A stretch of DNA of 64,000 bases from Chlorobiaceae bacterium (GTDB lineage Bacteria > Bacteroidota > Chlorobiia > Chlorobiales > Chlorobiaceae). The notes under the pieces were generated by a model. It was not told the DNA's origin, ran no database searches, and worked only from the letters and a program-made list of their open reading frames with translations. The stretch is taken from positions 397,797 to 461,796 of the forward strand of contig JAAXWO010000001.1 in NCBI GenBank assembly GCA_013334965.1, given 5' to 3'. Shown here piece after piece: positions 39,682 through 50,146 of the stretch. The stretch's first letter is position 1. Each line of letters begins with the position of its first letter. Position numbers and translations under genes: made by a program.

Positions 39682-40350
39682 TCAGGGGTTGTTTCGTTTT
39701 CGCATTGAGCGGATTCGGTAGAGTTTTTCGGTGAACCCTCCTTCTGATTCGAACGATCTGGCGAGGCTGTCGATCTGGCGGTCGAGGAGGCTGTTGGCTA
39801 CAGCGATAAGTGTGAGCGCAGCATTGGCCGCTATTCCGGGCAAAGAGGCGGGAGTTGATAACGCGAACGCTTTATTGCTGTCCAGATCGTTCTGTCCTTC
39901 ACGTCCATTCAGTCCATAGCGTCCATGTCGTCCATTTCTTTCCCACAGCTCCCGCTCGTGCTCTTCCTTTACCCATCGGGCGACTTCATCGGCATTTGAA
40001 CATCGTTTTGAGATAAGGCTTTTCCTGCGAGGGTCGTCGTGTTTCCACATGGCAAGGTTCCGCTGGCGCAGGAAATCTTCATAGTCAAGGAGGAGCTCTT
40101 CAAGGCTTGCCCTGGCAACATTGGTCAGTTTGAGTTCCGTTTTTTTTGATGTCGCAGAAGCCTGGCTTCCTTCGGCGATGTTCTGGACGCCTGAACGGGC
40201 GGCCTGTACCATCTGGTCATGGGTGCGGGTGCGGCTGTCGACAAAACGGGTGCAGAAACGGACGGTCACATCGTAAACCAGCTGTGCAACCTGGAACGCC
40301 TTCAGGTTTCTGTATCCTCCGTGCCTGGGGATAAGTGGCTCTATGTTCAT
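39682..40350 (-). CDS. Four helix bundle (23S rRNA-intervening-sequence-type) protein with C-terminal suffix-like domain
   Basis: GGYRNLKAFQVAQLVYDVTVRFC...DQMVQAARSGVQNIAEGSQASATSKKTELKLTNVARASLEELLLDYEDFL; C-terminal NSLLDRQIDSLARSFESEGGFTEKLYRIRS. Confidence 0.85.
   Translation of the reverse strand: MNIEPLIPRHGGYRNLKAFQVAQLVYDVTVRFCTRFVDSRTRTHDQMVQAARSGVQNIAEGSQASATSKKTELKLTNVARASLEELLLDYEDFLRQRNLAMWKHDDPRRKSLISKRCSNADEVARWVKEEHERELWERNGRHGRYGLNGREGQNDLDSNKAFALSTPASLPGIAANAALTLIAVANSLLDRQIDSLARSFESEGGFTEKLYRIRSMRKRNNP
39880..39943 (-). repeat. In-frame 9-bp family-A repeat inside the four-helix-bundle CDS
   Basis: GTCC at 39894, 39903, 39912, 39921, 39930 (exact 9-bp period); encodes NGR-HGR-YGL-NGR-EGQ. 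Confidence 0.9.
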
Positions 40351-40382
40351 TATCGCTGCGAAGGTTATAGGGGTAGTCGCAA

Positions 40383-40515
40383 CAGGAGAATGTAAGAAAA
40401 TGGACGTTATGGACGAAGAAATCATGGACGGAATGGACTGAATGGACAATGTAAGAGGGGGGGATTGGGTTCTTGTTTTTGTCCATCAAGTCCATTCCGT
40501 CCATTCTTACACTTT
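40383..40515. repeat. Palindromic family-A element, copy 2
   Basis: GTAAGAAAATGGACGTTATGGACGAAGAAATCATGGACGGAATGGAC...AATGTAAGAGGGGG ... TCTTGTTTTTGTCCATCAAGTCCATTCCGTCCATTCTTAC. Confidence 0.92.
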
Positions 40516-40534
40516 CCTTCTGCCTTTTCAGGCT

Positions 40535-42439
40535 TCACGCGTCGAGGATCGTGTTGATGGAGCCGGTTACCTCCTGGTCCATTGTCCGGATCTGGTTGTT
40601 GAGTTCGTGGAGGCGCATGAAGAGGGTTTTTTCTTCGGATTTGACCGGGCCGCCGGAGAGCTTTGAGAGCAGCGCGGCTTTTTCTTTCTGCAGGGGTTCG
40701 AGCACGATGGTTTTTACGGCGATGAGGAAGTGGGAGAGGCAGCGCCGGGCGTGCTGGGCGGTTTCGGCCGGGTTGGGGCGGGAGGTTTCGCTGACCGGGA
40801 GCCGGAAGAGGATGTCGAGGGCGAGGTCGCGGGCTTCGGGGAGTTCGATCGAGCTGATTTCGGCTGCGATGTCTATGCCCTGGTCCGTTTTTCCGGCAAT
40901 GCCGCGGTAACGGTTGACCAGATGCGTGAAGATGGTCTGCGCAGGGTGGTTCGAGAGGCGAAGCATCTGTTCGTGCGATGCTGCGAATGCAAGTACCTCG
41001 TTGCCGTAGAAGGTGCTTTCGAGCAGCGCTTCGAGGAATGTCCGTTCGGAAACCGAGAGCGGGGTGTTCTGCACCGGGCTCGGTGGCGCCGGTTCGTCGT
41101 GATTGCCGGTCGGCGGTTCCTTCAGGTGTCTTTGTTGTTCAGCGCTTCCTGTTGCCATGACCTTCTGGAGCGTCTTTCGGCTGATGTCGAGTTTTTTCGA
41201 GAGCTCTTCGATGTAAATCTCTTTCTGCACGGGATCGGTGATCAGGGCGATGCTTTTGGTCATGGCCGATACAGCTTTCGATGTGAGGTCCGGGGTTTCC
41301 ATGTAACCGGCGTCGCGGTAGCAGCGAATCTGAAAATCCTGGAAGGAGCTTTTTTCACTCTCCAGAACCTGTTCGAAAGCCTCTTTGCCGCGTGTCCGGA
41401 TAAAGCTGTCGGGGTCTTCCGCGCCGGGCAGCATGACCACCCATGGTGTCAGCCCTTCTGCGAGCAGGATGTCGATGCCGGCGAGCATCGATTTTTTCCC
41501 CGCGTTGTCTCCGTCATAAAGGAAAATCACCCGTGAGGTGTAACGTTTCAGGATTTTGGCCTGATAGCGGGTGAGCGAGGTCCCGCATGAGGCGACCGCG
41601 TTGCTGAATCCTGCCTGGTGGAGCGCGATCACGTCCATGTATCCTTCGACGAGGATGGCCGTCTCCTGTTTGCGGATCACATCTTTGGCCGCGTGCATGC
41701 CGTAGAGCAGCTTCGATTTTTCGAAGGTGGCGCTTTCCGGCGAGTTGATGTACTTGGGGGTTTCCGGGTCGGAGGAGAGCGTTCGTCCGCCGAAACCGGT
41801 AACCTGACCGGCGATGGTCATGATCGGGAAGATGATTCGGAGCCGGAGCGTGTCGTACAGGGAATCTTTCAGCCGGTGGCGTGTCAGGAGGCCGAGTTCG
41901 GTCAGGTGCTCGACCGGTATTTTATCTTTGGCGGCGGCATTCAGCAGGAAGTCCCATGACTCGGGAGCGTAGCCGAGCCCGAATTTCCGGATGGTTCCCG
42001 CTTCCAGTCCACGGTTTGCGGTCAGGTAGGCATAGGCCTTTTTGCCTGCGTCGCTTTCAAGCGTAGTGTTGAAGAGGCGGGCAGCCCAGCGCAGGGTTTC
42101 GTGCCGGCTGTCATCCTTTTTCTCCTCCTGCTTTCCCATTGCCTCCCGATACTTGCCCACATCGATTCCGGCGCGTTTCGCCAGCAGTTCGACGGCTTCG
42201 GGGAAGGTCACTTTCTCCATCTCCATGATGAAGGTGAAAACGTTTCCGCCTTTGCCGCTCGAAAAACATTTGAAAATCTGTTTGTCGGGCGAGACGATGA
42301 AGGAGGGGGTTTTTTCCTGCGTGAAAGGGGAGAGGGCCTTGTAGTGGCGACCGGAAGGGTTCAGTTTGACATAATCCGACACAATGTCAATAATGTCCGT
42401 TCCCTGACGGACTTCATCAATCATGCGTTGCGGTATCAT
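40535..42439 (-). CDS. dnaG: DNA primase
   Basis: MIPQRMIDEVRQGTDIIDIVSDYVKLNPSGRHYKALSPFTQEKTPSFIVSPDKQIFKCFSSGKGGNVFTF; TOPRIM VEGYMDVIAL. Confidence 0.97.
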   Translation of the reverse strand: MIPQRMIDEVRQGTDIIDIVSDYVKLNPSGRHYKALSPFTQEKTPSFIVSPDKQIFKCFSSGKGGNVFTFIMEMEKVTFPEAVELLAKRAGIDVGKYREAMGKQEEKKDDSRHETLRWAARLFNTTLESDAGKKAYAYLTANRGLEAGTIRKFGLGYAPESWDFLLNAAAKDKIPVEHLTELGLLTRHRLKDSLYDTLRLRIIFPIMTIAGQVTGFGGRTLSSDPETPKYINSPESATFEKSKLLYGMHAAKDVIRKQETAILVEGYMDVIALHQAGFSNAVASCGTSLTRYQAKILKRYTSRVIFLYDGDNAGKKSMLAGIDILLAEGLTPWVVMLPGAEDPDSFIRTRGKEAFEQVLESEKSSFQDFQIRCYRDAGYMETPDLTSKAVSAMTKSIALITDPVQKEIYIEELSKKLDISRKTLQKVMATGSAEQQRHLKEPPTGNHDEPAPPSPVQNTPLSVSERTFLEALLESTFYGNEVLAFAASHEQMLRLSNHPAQTIFTHLVNRYRGIAGKTDQGIDIAAEISSIELPEARDLALDILFRLPVSETSRPNPAETAQHARRCLSHFLIAVKTIVLEPLQKEKAALLSKLSGGPVKSEEKTLFMRLHELNNQIRTMDQEVTGSINTILDA

Positions 42440-42532
42440 GCCAGTGTTTTTTCCCCGATAGTGCGCTTAAATTGGTTTTCGAACCTATGATAACCCGAAA
42501 AAAATGAAATCACAACGTCACCTGCAGCTCCT

Positions 42533-42979
42533 TTGCCGGTGCGAACGGCGGGGGTTTTCTTGAACATTCTTTTGGCGTGGCTGTTCTTGCGATTTTTCGC
42601 CTTTTCATCTCTCTTTAATCAAGTGTTTTTTTACTACATTTACACATTAAGCCTATTTTTAGATAGATTTGATGATTATTACCCATCTACAGGCTGCAGT
42701 TTTATGACCTACCTGATTTGTCCCTTTGCCGGTTTGTTGTTAGGGTTAGCTGCTCTATTGGGTTTAACCATAAATCGTTATGGCTTTGTTGCGCCCTGTC
42801 TGGAGTGGGCTGAAGATGAGAATACCGGACCGAATGCATGCTGGATAGATCGATTGGGAATCCAGGGCAAAGCCGGGTTTTTTGCATCATCATTCAGCTC
42901 CCTGAAGAGCTTGCTGTCAATAAAAATATATATCTGTTGCCCAATTATGGCATCAACGGTTCTTATCGCTTGTAACTAA
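42533..42979 (+). CDS. Hypothetical membrane protein
   Basis: 148-aa ORF with hydrophobic segments in the dnaG-exbB gap; no family recognised and start uncertain. Confidence 0.3.
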   Translation: MPVRTAGVFLNILLAWLFLRFFAFSSLFNQVFFYYIYTLSLFLDRFDDYYPSTGCSFMTYLICPFAGLLLGLAALLGLTINRYGFVAPCLEWAEDENTGPNACWIDRLGIQGKAGFFASSFSSLKSLLSIKIYICCPIMASTVLIACN

Positions 42980-43051
42980 TCGGTAAGTTGTGGTTTATTT
43001 GTACTAAAAGATTATGGATTGTTTTAATTCCATCATTATAACGCAAAGAAT

Positions 43052-43801
43052 ATGAAGCACGGTTTTTTTACGGCGATACTGATCGTGGTCACATACGCAG
43101 TATCCCTCGGGTTTTACATCTGGATGGGAACAACTCCTCCGGACTCCATGTTCCACGCGATATGGAAAGGTGGGCCTATCGTTTCGATACTTATGGCGAT
43201 GATCCTCATGATTATTGCCTATACCGTTGAACGGAGCGTTGCAATCAACAAGGCTTCCGGAAAGGGAGCGGTTGCTGAATTTGTCCAGAGCCTGAAGCAG
43301 GATGTCGATTGCGGTTCGATCGATCAGGCGATCGCCCGTTGCGATGAACACCAGAGCTCGCTTGCCGCGGTGATCCGTGCTGTACTTGACCGTTACAAGA
43401 TGCTTGCCGTACACAACATTACCGACAGGGAAAAGCGCATCAGCGAACTGGAAAAGGCTGTGGAAGAGGCAACGGTCATGGAGATGCCGCTTCTGGAAAA
43501 GAACCTTGTCGCCCTCTCGACGATCGCTTCCATCTCCACGATGGTCGGTCTTCTCGGAACGACGCTCGGCATGATCAGGGCTTTCGCTGCCATGGCGACG
43601 AGCGGATCTCCCGATGCCGTGCAGCTTTCGCTGGGTATTTCCGAAGCTCTCTTCAATACTGCTCTCGGCATTCTTGGCGGTATCATGGGTATCGTTACCT
43701 ACAACGTGTTCACCAGCATGGTCGACAGGTTCCATTACACGATCGACGAGGCTGCGTTCTACATCATCCAGACGCTCGGTACCGGTAAATCCCAATCGTA
43801 A
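43052..43801 (+). CDS. exbB: MotA/TolQ/ExbB proton channel family protein
   Basis: LVALSTIASISTMVGLLGTTLGMIRAFAAMA...ISEALFNTALGILGGIMGIVTYNVF. Confidence 0.93.
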   Translation: MKHGFFTAILIVVTYAVSLGFYIWMGTTPPDSMFHAIWKGGPIVSILMAMILMIIAYTVERSVAINKASGKGAVAEFVQSLKQDVDCGSIDQAIARCDEHQSSLAAVIRAVLDRYKMLAVHNITDREKRISELEKAVEEATVMEMPLLEKNLVALSTIASISTMVGLLGTTLGMIRAFAAMATSGSPDAVQLSLGISEALFNTALGILGGIMGIVTYNVFTSMVDRFHYTIDEAAFYIIQTLGTGKSQS

Positions 43802-43804
43802 GCC

Positions 43805-44338
43805 ATGTCCAAAATCAAGGCAAAAAGGGTAGGATTCCGTCTCGACATGACGCCGATGGTGGATGTGGCGTTTCTGTTGCTGACATTTTTCATGTTGACG
43901 ACGAAGTTCAGGCCTCCGGAAGCGGTCAAGCTTGACCTGCCGTCTTCACATTCGGATATGAAGCTTCCGGAATCGGATGTGCTTACCGTCACTGTCGCCA
44001 GTGACAATACGTTTTTCATGGGCGTATCGTCGCAGCGAACAAGGGTAAAGCTGTTCGATACGGTCATAAAACCGAATCTTCAGAATGCAGGCATGCCGGC
44101 TCCGGCCATTGCAGATTCGCTCAAGAAATTTCGGCTTGACGACAGTTTCCGCATCAACCGTGAGGAGCTTGCCCGTTACATTATCATGTCACGTTTGGCT
44201 GATCAGCGTCTCAGGCCGGTGATCAGGGCTGACAACAGGGCTGATTACGAGTCGGTCAACTATGTCATGAAGGTGTTCAAGAAGTTGAACATGCTTAATT
44301 TCAACCTGGTGACGGTCATCGAAAGGGAGGTTCGCTGA
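43805..44338 (+). CDS. exbD: ExbD/TolR family protein 1
   Basis: [32 protein letters not shown]. Confidence 0.94.
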   Translation: MSKIKAKRVGFRLDMTPMVDVAFLLLTFFMLTTKFRPPEAVKLDLPSSHSDMKLPESDVLTVTVASDNTFFMGVSSQRTRVKLFDTVIKPNLQNAGMPAPAIADSLKKFRLDDSFRINREELARYIIMSRLADQRLRPVIRADNRADYESVNYVMKVFKKLNMLNFNLVTVIEREVR

Positions 44339-44339
44339 T

Positions 44340-44870
44340 ATGGGAATGGTCGATACCCCTAATGACAGGCGAAGTCAGAAAAAAGGCGGGCACCAGACTA
44401 AACGGCTCGGGTTCCGCCTCGATATGACGCCGATGGTTGACGTGGCATTTCTGCTGCTGACATTTTTCATGCTGACGACTACCTTCGCCAAGTCGAACAC
44501 CATGGAGATCAATATTCCGCCGGAAGTTGGCGAAGTCTCCATTGCAGAGCGCAACGTGATGACTCTCAGGATTCCCGGTGATGGTTATGCTTATTGGTCT
44601 TTGGGTGAGGAGGCTCCCAGGAAAGAGCTTCTTTACGACAATGCTAAATCGCAATTGTCGCTCAGCCATGGGTTGCGTCAGCTTCTCCGCGATCGGGCTG
44701 CCGACAACAAGAAGTTGGTGATCCTGGTCAAGATCAGCGAAAAGGCCAAATACAAGTCTCTCGTCGATATCATCGATGAACTGAATCTTTTGAAGATCGA
44801 CCGGTTCAGCCTTGACGATTTTACCAGTCAGGACGAAGCTGCAGTGCTGCGTTCCGTGGCCGCTCGTTGA
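44340..44870 (+). CDS. exbD: ExbD/TolR family protein 2
   Basis: [32 protein letters not shown]. Confidence 0.94.
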   Translation: MGMVDTPNDRRSQKKGGHQTKRLGFRLDMTPMVDVAFLLLTFFMLTTTFAKSNTMEINIPPEVGEVSIAERNVMTLRIPGDGYAYWSLGEEAPRKELLYDNAKSQLSLSHGLRQLLRDRAADNKKLVILVKISEKAKYKSLVDIIDELNLLKIDRFSLDDFTSQDEAAVLRSVAAR

Positions 44871-44924
44871 GGGAATTGTCGATATTCCTGAGGTTCATGA
44901 ACAAGAATAAAGGAGTTTGGGAAC

Positions 44925-45734
44925 GTGTCTTCTAAGTTCGAAAAAGTGCATGGCCAATTGGCGAGTCGGGCGCAAGGATGGACTTTGCGTGAACAGTTCC
45001 TTGATACCGACCGTCTTCGGCGCATATCCTATGGCAACCTTGTGCTTCGGCGTGAGGCGCATCTTTTCCTGACACACGGCGTTATCGTATCCGTTATCTG
45101 CCTTCTTTGTTTCTGGCTGGTCAGCGCCAACTGGAACAACCTGATGGCATTGACCGGTCTTTTCAAACACGAGGACAAGATCAATGTCCAGTGTTACGAG
45201 ATCGTGACCAACGTCACCCAGCTTCCGCCGCCACCTCCGATCGCTCCCCCGGAACCGCCCAAGGTCAAAGCAGCCAACGCTCCGGTAGAAGCTCCTCCCA
45301 ACGTCGGCAAGATCAAGAAGGTTGCCGATGCGTCAGCCGAGCAGACATTGGCTACACAAAAAGAGATCAAGCAGGTTATTCAGCAGGGTGCCGTTTCCCA
45401 GGGAGACGGGGCCAATTGCGATAATCCCGTACTGGAGTTCGTAGAGTGTCAGGATCCGCCCAGGTTGGAAAATCCTTCGTTGAAGCCGATGTATCCTGAA
45501 ATGGCGAGAATTGCAGGTATCGAAGGCAGGGTATTCGTTCGTGTGCTGATCGGCGAAGATGGAAAGGCCATGAAATCAGAGATTGTCAAACGTGTGCCGC
45601 AGGATTGCAATGTGTTCGACAAGGAGGCGGTTCGGTTTGTCATGAGTTCGAAATACATCCCAGGCAAACAGAACAACAAGAGGGTTCGGGTCTGGATGAC
45701 CATTCCGGTCAGGTTTACGCTTCACGGCGATTAG
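44925..45734 (+). CDS. tonB: TonB-family energy transducer
   Basis: Single TM, Pro-rich LPPPPPIAPPEPPKV, C-terminal LKPMYPEMARIAGIEGRVFVRVLIGEDGK...YIPGKQNNKRVRVWMTIPVRF. Confidence 0.92.
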   Translation: MSSKFEKVHGQLASRAQGWTLREQFLDTDRLRRISYGNLVLRREAHLFLTHGVIVSVICLLCFWLVSANWNNLMALTGLFKHEDKINVQCYEIVTNVTQLPPPPPIAPPEPPKVKAANAPVEAPPNVGKIKKVADASAEQTLATQKEIKQVIQQGAVSQGDGANCDNPVLEFVECQDPPRLENPSLKPMYPEMARIAGIEGRVFVRVLIGEDGKAMKSEIVKRVPQDCNVFDKEAVRFVMSSKYIPGKQNNKRVRVWMTIPVRFTLHGD

Positions 45735-45841
45735 CGATTCGTAGAAGAGGGGGGGGGCAAAAGAACCTTTTCGGCGCCAACCGGGAGCTTGTACTTTCCG
45801 GTCATGGAGAAGCCAGCAACAGGAAAAGATATTTGAACAGG

Positions 45842-45878
45842 TCAGCGGAATACCTTCAGGGTGTTCCGCTTTTTTTTG
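45842..45878 (+). terminator. Intrinsic terminator
   Basis: AGCGGAATACC...GGTGTTCCGCTTTTTTTT. Confidence 0.85.
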
Positions 45879-46131
45879 TGCTTGCGGGGCGGTAGAAGAT
45901 CGCGAAGAGGATCCAGAGGTAAGCGCCCACAAGGGTGAACGGGGCGATGTTGAGCGCGAAAAACCCGTCGACCTCCTTTTCGAGGTACATGAATGCGTAA
46001 CTCATGGCGAGTACTGCCGATCCCAGCGCGATGAACAGGTAGTTCACCGCGCCGAGTGGCATAACTGACGGGGTTTGCGGTGCCGCAGCAGGCTCCGCTT
46101 TCTTACTGATTTTCTTTGCTGAAGATTTCAT
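45856..46131 (-). CDS. Small two-TM protein (DUF3098-like)
   Basis: [49 protein letters not shown]...; overlaps the end of the aminotransferase gene. Confidence 0.55.
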   Translation of the reverse strand: MKSSAKKISKKAEPAAAPQTPSVMPLGAVNYLFIALGSAVLAMSYAFMYLEKEVDGFFALNIAPFTLVGAYLWILFAIFYRPASTKKSGTP

Positions 46132-47305
46132 CGAGAGTATCGATACAGAGTTGAGCTTCAGACTTGTCAATCGACAGCGGCGGCAGGAGCCTGATCACGT
46201 TCATGCTGGTGGCGTTGATGAGGATTCTCTTTTCGAGCGCCTGTTCGACATAGAATTTCGCCTCTTTGTCAACCGTGATGCCGATCATGAGTCCATACTG
46301 CCTGATTTCGAGGATCTGCGCATGTTTCGTGGCGAGCTTTTCGAACCCTTCCCTGATCATGGTTCCCACTTCGACAGCCTTTTCCATGAGGCCGTCGGCA
46401 TAGATCGCATCGATCATGGCGAGGCCTGCGGCACAGGCGACCGGGTTGCCGCCGAATGTGGTGCCGTGGCTGCCCGGGGTAAAGACCTGGGCGACCTTTT
46501 CCGTACCGATAATCGCGCCAAGCGGCAGTCCTCCGCCGAGCGGCTTGGCCAGGCACACCAGGTCCGGCTGAACGTCGAACTGGGCATAGCTGAAAAATGT
46601 GCCCGTACGTCCGCATCCAGCCTGTATTTCATCTGCTATGATCAGGAACCCCAATTGATCGGCCAGTTCCTTGAGGCGGGTGACGAACGCCTTGCTGACC
46701 CTGTGGATGCCGCCTTCGCCCTGGACGAACTCGACGAACACTGCCGCGGTCCTGTCGGAGACCTTTCTTTCAAGGTCCTCGATATCGTTGAAGTCGATCA
46801 TGCCGACATGGGGCACAAGCGGTTCGTACCCGTCGACATATTTCGGTTTCGCCGTCAGGGACATCGCGCCGTAGGTCCTGCCGTGGAAACAGTTGCTGAG
46901 CGAAAGCACCTCTCTTTTCTCGATGTTTCCGTTCTGGGCCGCAAACTTCCTGGCCAGCTTGATGGCTGCTTCGATCGCCTCGGTGCCGCTGTTGCAGAAA
47001 AATACCTTGGAGAGACCTGAAATATCCAGAAGCCTTGCTGCCAGCCTGAACTGGGGTTCCTGCATGAACAGGTTCGAGATATGGATATATTTGCCGGCCT
47101 GTCCGGTTATGGCGTCAAGAAGGCGCTGGTCGCCATAGCCGATCGCGTTGACGCCGATACCTGCGATCATGTCGAGGTAGCCGGTGCCGTCGGAGGTATA
47201 CAGGAACGACCCCTTACCGTATTCGATATTGAGGGGAAGCCTGCCGTAATTGTGAAAAAAGAGCTGCTGCTCGGTTTCCAGATTTATGTCGATACTTTTC
47301 ATCAA
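46103..47305 (-). CDS. argD: Class III aminotransferase, acetylornithine aminotransferase-like
   Basis: [82 protein letters not shown]. Confidence 0.88.
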   Translation of the reverse strand: MMKSIDINLETEQQLFFHNYGRLPLNIEYGKGSFLYTSDGTGYLDMIAGIGVNAIGYGDQRLLDAITGQAGKYIHISNLFMQEPQFRLAARLLDISGLSKVFFCNSGTEAIEAAIKLARKFAAQNGNIEKREVLSLSNCFHGRTYGAMSLTAKPKYVDGYEPLVPHVGMIDFNDIEDLERKVSDRTAAVFVEFVQGEGGIHRVSKAFVTRLKELADQLGFLIIADEIQAGCGRTGTFFSYAQFDVQPDLVCLAKPLGGGLPLGAIIGTEKVAQVFTPGSHGTTFGGNPVACAAGLAMIDAIYADGLMEKAVEVGTMIREGFEKLATKHAQILEIRQYGLMIGITVDKEAKFYVEQALEKRILINATSMNVIRLLPPLSIDKSEAQLCIDTLDEIFSKENQ

Positions 47306-47347
47306 TCTTCAGTGCATTGAAATTATCGGGGACAAAAAAATATCCTC

Positions 47348-47590
47348 TTAAGTCGCATCGTCGTGGCCGCGGTTTTTCAGCACGGTCCTGATCATGCGCC
47401 AGATGCCGTACGCGCCCATAAGCGCAGAAAAATAGAGGAGATTCCTGCTGTCCGGGACGCCGGGTTTCGACGCATAGAAGGCAATATACGCAGCAAGCAC
47501 AAGAAATGTCACTGAAAGGGACGCGTCGAGGATGCGGGCAAACGAAATCCGCCCTCCGGGTTGATGCCTGTCGTCTGGATGTTCTGCCAT
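47348..47590 (-). CDS. Small hypothetical membrane protein
   Basis: 80 aa, two hydrophobic segments, abuts the NDH-2 gene on the same strand. Confidence 0.55.
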   Translation of the reverse strand: MAEHPDDRHQPGGRISFARILDASLSVTFLVLAAYIAFYASKPGVPDSRNLLYFSALMGAYGIWRMIRTVLKNRGHDDAT

Positions 47591-47591
47591 G

Positions 47592-48884
47592 TCAACCCTT
47601 GCAACTGTCGTCTGCCTTGTTCGGATCCTTGCCGTAGAATCTCCAGTCCTTGTTCACGATCAGCCGTGCTCCAAACCCGAAGGTGAAGTAGGACCAGCCC
47701 CACTGTGCGAGCACGAAAACCCTGTGCTTGAAGCTCGAAAGATAATAGATGTGGACAAGGATCCAGGTGAACCACGCGAGTGCTCCGTCAAACCTGAGAT
47801 TCCTGAATTCGACGATCGCCTTGTTACGGCCGATGGTCGCCATCTGTCCCTTGTCGAGATACCTGAACTGCTTGCGTACATGCCCCTTCATGTCGCCCAG
47901 GATCGTACGGCCGATATATTTCCCCTGCTGCAGGGCCACCGGCGCCATGCCGGGAAGCGGCGAGCCGGTCTGGTGGGTGAAACACGCCTGGTCGCCGCCG
48001 ATGAACACTTCGGGGTGACCGGGAAGGCTGAGGTCGGTTTCGACCAGGATCCTTCCGCTGCGGTCCGTTTCCACGCCCATGCACTTGCCGAGGTCCGACG
48101 CCTGGACGCCTGCGGCCCAGAGCACGGTCGCCGCTTCGATGCGTTCGCGTCCGATCTGCACCCCGTCGGCATCGACGTCGCTAACGGCGCTCGATGTCCA
48201 GACCTGGACGCCGAGTTTTTCCAGCTCGCGGGTCGCCTTGCTCGACAGTTCGGGTGAAAAGCCCCCGAGTATGCGTCCCGCAGCCTCGACGATGAAGATT
48301 CGCGTGAGCTTGGGATCGATATGCTTATAGAACTTCGAGAGGGTGTAGCGACTCATTTCACCGATGGAACCCGCAAGCTCGACGCCAGTGGGTCCCCCGC
48401 CGACGATCACGAAGGTGAGCTGTTTTTTGCGTTCAATCGGGTTGTTCGTCCTTTCCGCAGCTTCGTAAGCCTCCATCACCCTCCGGCGAATTTCAGTCGC
48501 CTGTGCGAGGTTTTTCAGCCCGGGTGCGAACTCTTCCCACTGGTTGTTGCCGAAGTAGTGGTGCTGCACGCCGCAGGCCATGACGAGGTAGTCGTATTCG
48601 ATTTCGCCGAAATCGGTATGCACCGTTTTCGTCTCCAGGTCAACATTGCGTACGATACCTTTGAATACCGTGATGTTGTCGTATCCGGCCAGCATGTTCC
48701 GAAGGGGGGTGGCGATATCTCCCTCGCCCAGGGCGGCCATTGCCACCTGGTAGAGCAGGGGCTGGAAGAGATGGTAGTTCTTCCGGTCTATCAGCGTTAC
48801 CTCGATATCTTTCCTGTTGCTGAGCATTTTTGCGGCATTAAGGCCCGCAAAACCTCCGCCGACGATTACAACCCGCTTCATCAT
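47592..48884 (-). CDS. ndh: Type II NADH dehydrogenase / FAD-dependent oxidoreductase
   Basis: MMKRVVIVGGGFAGLNAAKML; HLFQPLLYQVAMAALGEGDIATPLRNML; VFIGGDQACF. Confidence 0.93.
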   Translation of the reverse strand: MMKRVVIVGGGFAGLNAAKMLSNRKDIEVTLIDRKNYHLFQPLLYQVAMAALGEGDIATPLRNMLAGYDNITVFKGIVRNVDLETKTVHTDFGEIEYDYLVMACGVQHHYFGNNQWEEFAPGLKNLAQATEIRRRVMEAYEAAERTNNPIERKKQLTFVIVGGGPTGVELAGSIGEMSRYTLSKFYKHIDPKLTRIFIVEAAGRILGGFSPELSSKATRELEKLGVQVWTSSAVSDVDADGVQIGRERIEAATVLWAAGVQASDLGKCMGVETDRSGRILVETDLSLPGHPEVFIGGDQACFTHQTGSPLPGMAPVALQQGKYIGRTILGDMKGHVRKQFRYLDKGQMATIGRNKAIVEFRNLRFDGALAWFTWILVHIYYLSSFKHRVFVLAQWGWSYFTFGFGARLIVNKDWRFYGKDPNKADDSCKG

Positions 48885-49002
48885 GTCTTCCCGTATTGTC
48901 CTGTTCAATCTGTTCAACTGTAACTTTATATGCAAACTGTGGAATATATAACAAAAAAGAGCCGAATGTCGGCTCTGGAGGTGAATATATAACGTGATTT
49001 CG

Positions 49003-49506
49003 TCAGGTCAATGCTGTGATGATTTTTTCGTGTCCGGGGTGTTGAGCGATCAGTAGTTCCCTGTCTACGAAGGTGAAATCCCTGAAATCGAATCCGGGTG
49101 AAACAACGCAGCTGACGAGGGAGAATTTCCCTTCGTCGAGGGCCTCGTTCATTTGTGCGCCGAACGCGCAGCCTGCCGGTACCCACGCCTGGAGCACCTG
49201 GCCTTCGTCAGGCGAGTCGCCGAGCGTGAACGATGACGGGGCGCCTGTTTCGGGAAAAAGATGCACCTCAAGGGGTGACCCGGCATGAAAGAACCAGAGC
49301 TCGTCCGAAAGGATGCGGTGCAGGCGCGACCGCTCCCCCTGTTCGAGCAGGTAGTGGATGGCGGTCGCAAATGAGCGGGGAGAGCCGAAAGGGCTGTTTC
49401 CGTCGAAATCATACGAGCCGTCGCTCCGGTAGGTTTCGCGGTACCAGCCCCCTTCAGGGTGTCGTTCGAGGCCCAGTCGCAGGATCCAGAACTCAGCCTT
49501 TCGCAT
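49003..49506 (-). CDS. Cupin (DUF985/cupin_5) protein
   Basis: [18 protein letters not shown]...[36 protein letters not shown]. Confidence 0.9.
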   Translation of the reverse strand: MRKAEFWILRLGLERHPEGGWYRETYRSDGSYDFDGNSPFGSPRSFATAIHYLLEQGERSRLHRILSDELWFFHAGSPLEVHLFPETGAPSSFTLGDSPDEGQVLQAWVPAGCAFGAQMNEALDEGKFSLVSCVVSPGFDFRDFTFVDRELLIAQHPGHEKIITALT

Positions 49507-50020
49507 TCAGCTTTTCACGGATTTTTGCGGTTTTCTGGCGCGATGCCTCAGCAAGGCGGTCACGGAACGCTTTCATGGCCTTCATGAGGTTTTCGTCGCC
49601 GATGGCGAGCATCTGGACGGCGAGCAGTGCGGCATTGCGGGCGTTGTCGATGCCGACGGTCGCAACCGGGATGCCTGCCGGCATCTGGACGATCGAGTAG
49701 AGAGAGTCCTGCCCGCTGAGCTTGCGGCTGTAGATCGGTACGCCGATCACCGGCAGCACGGTCATTGCCGCCGTTACGCCAGGGAGATGCGCTGCGCCGC
49801 CTGCGCCAGCGACGATCACCTTCAGGCCGCGATCCTGCGCTGAAGTGGCATAGGCCTCAAGGTCGCCGGGTGTCCTGTGTGCCGAGATGACCGACATTTC
49901 AAAAGGGATGCCGAACTCGACAAAAACGTCGGCAGCCTCTTTCATGATATCGAAGTCTGAGTCAGACCCCATGAGGATTCCTGCGACAGGGGAGAGGTTT
50001 TCTGCTTGTGCGTGTTTCAT
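49493..50020 (-). CDS. purE: 5-(carboxyamino)imidazole ribonucleotide mutase
   Basis: [66 protein letters not shown]. Confidence 0.96.
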   Translation of the reverse strand: MKHAQAENLSPVAGILMGSDSDFDIMKEAADVFVEFGIPFEMSVISAHRTPGDLEAYATSAQDRGLKVIVAGAGGAAHLPGVTAAMTVLPVIGVPIYSRKLSGQDSLYSIVQMPAGIPVATVGIDNARNAALLAVQMLAIGDENLMKAMKAFRDRLAEASRQKTAKIREKLNAKG

Positions 50021-50146
50021 GGTATAAAATGATCAGACCGCATCACTGGTGCGGCCGGTTTGAGGGGATATCGGTTATGAATTTGCTGAGTTTTATGTAT
50101 TTTCCCCCTATTCAAGAAAAAATAACACTTGTCGAGGAAGAATACA

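Noticed and set aside
39682-40350. Diversity-generating retroelement accessory gene (Avd)
   Set aside because: No reverse transcriptase, template repeat or variable repeat target was found nearby; only superfamily-level resemblance remains.
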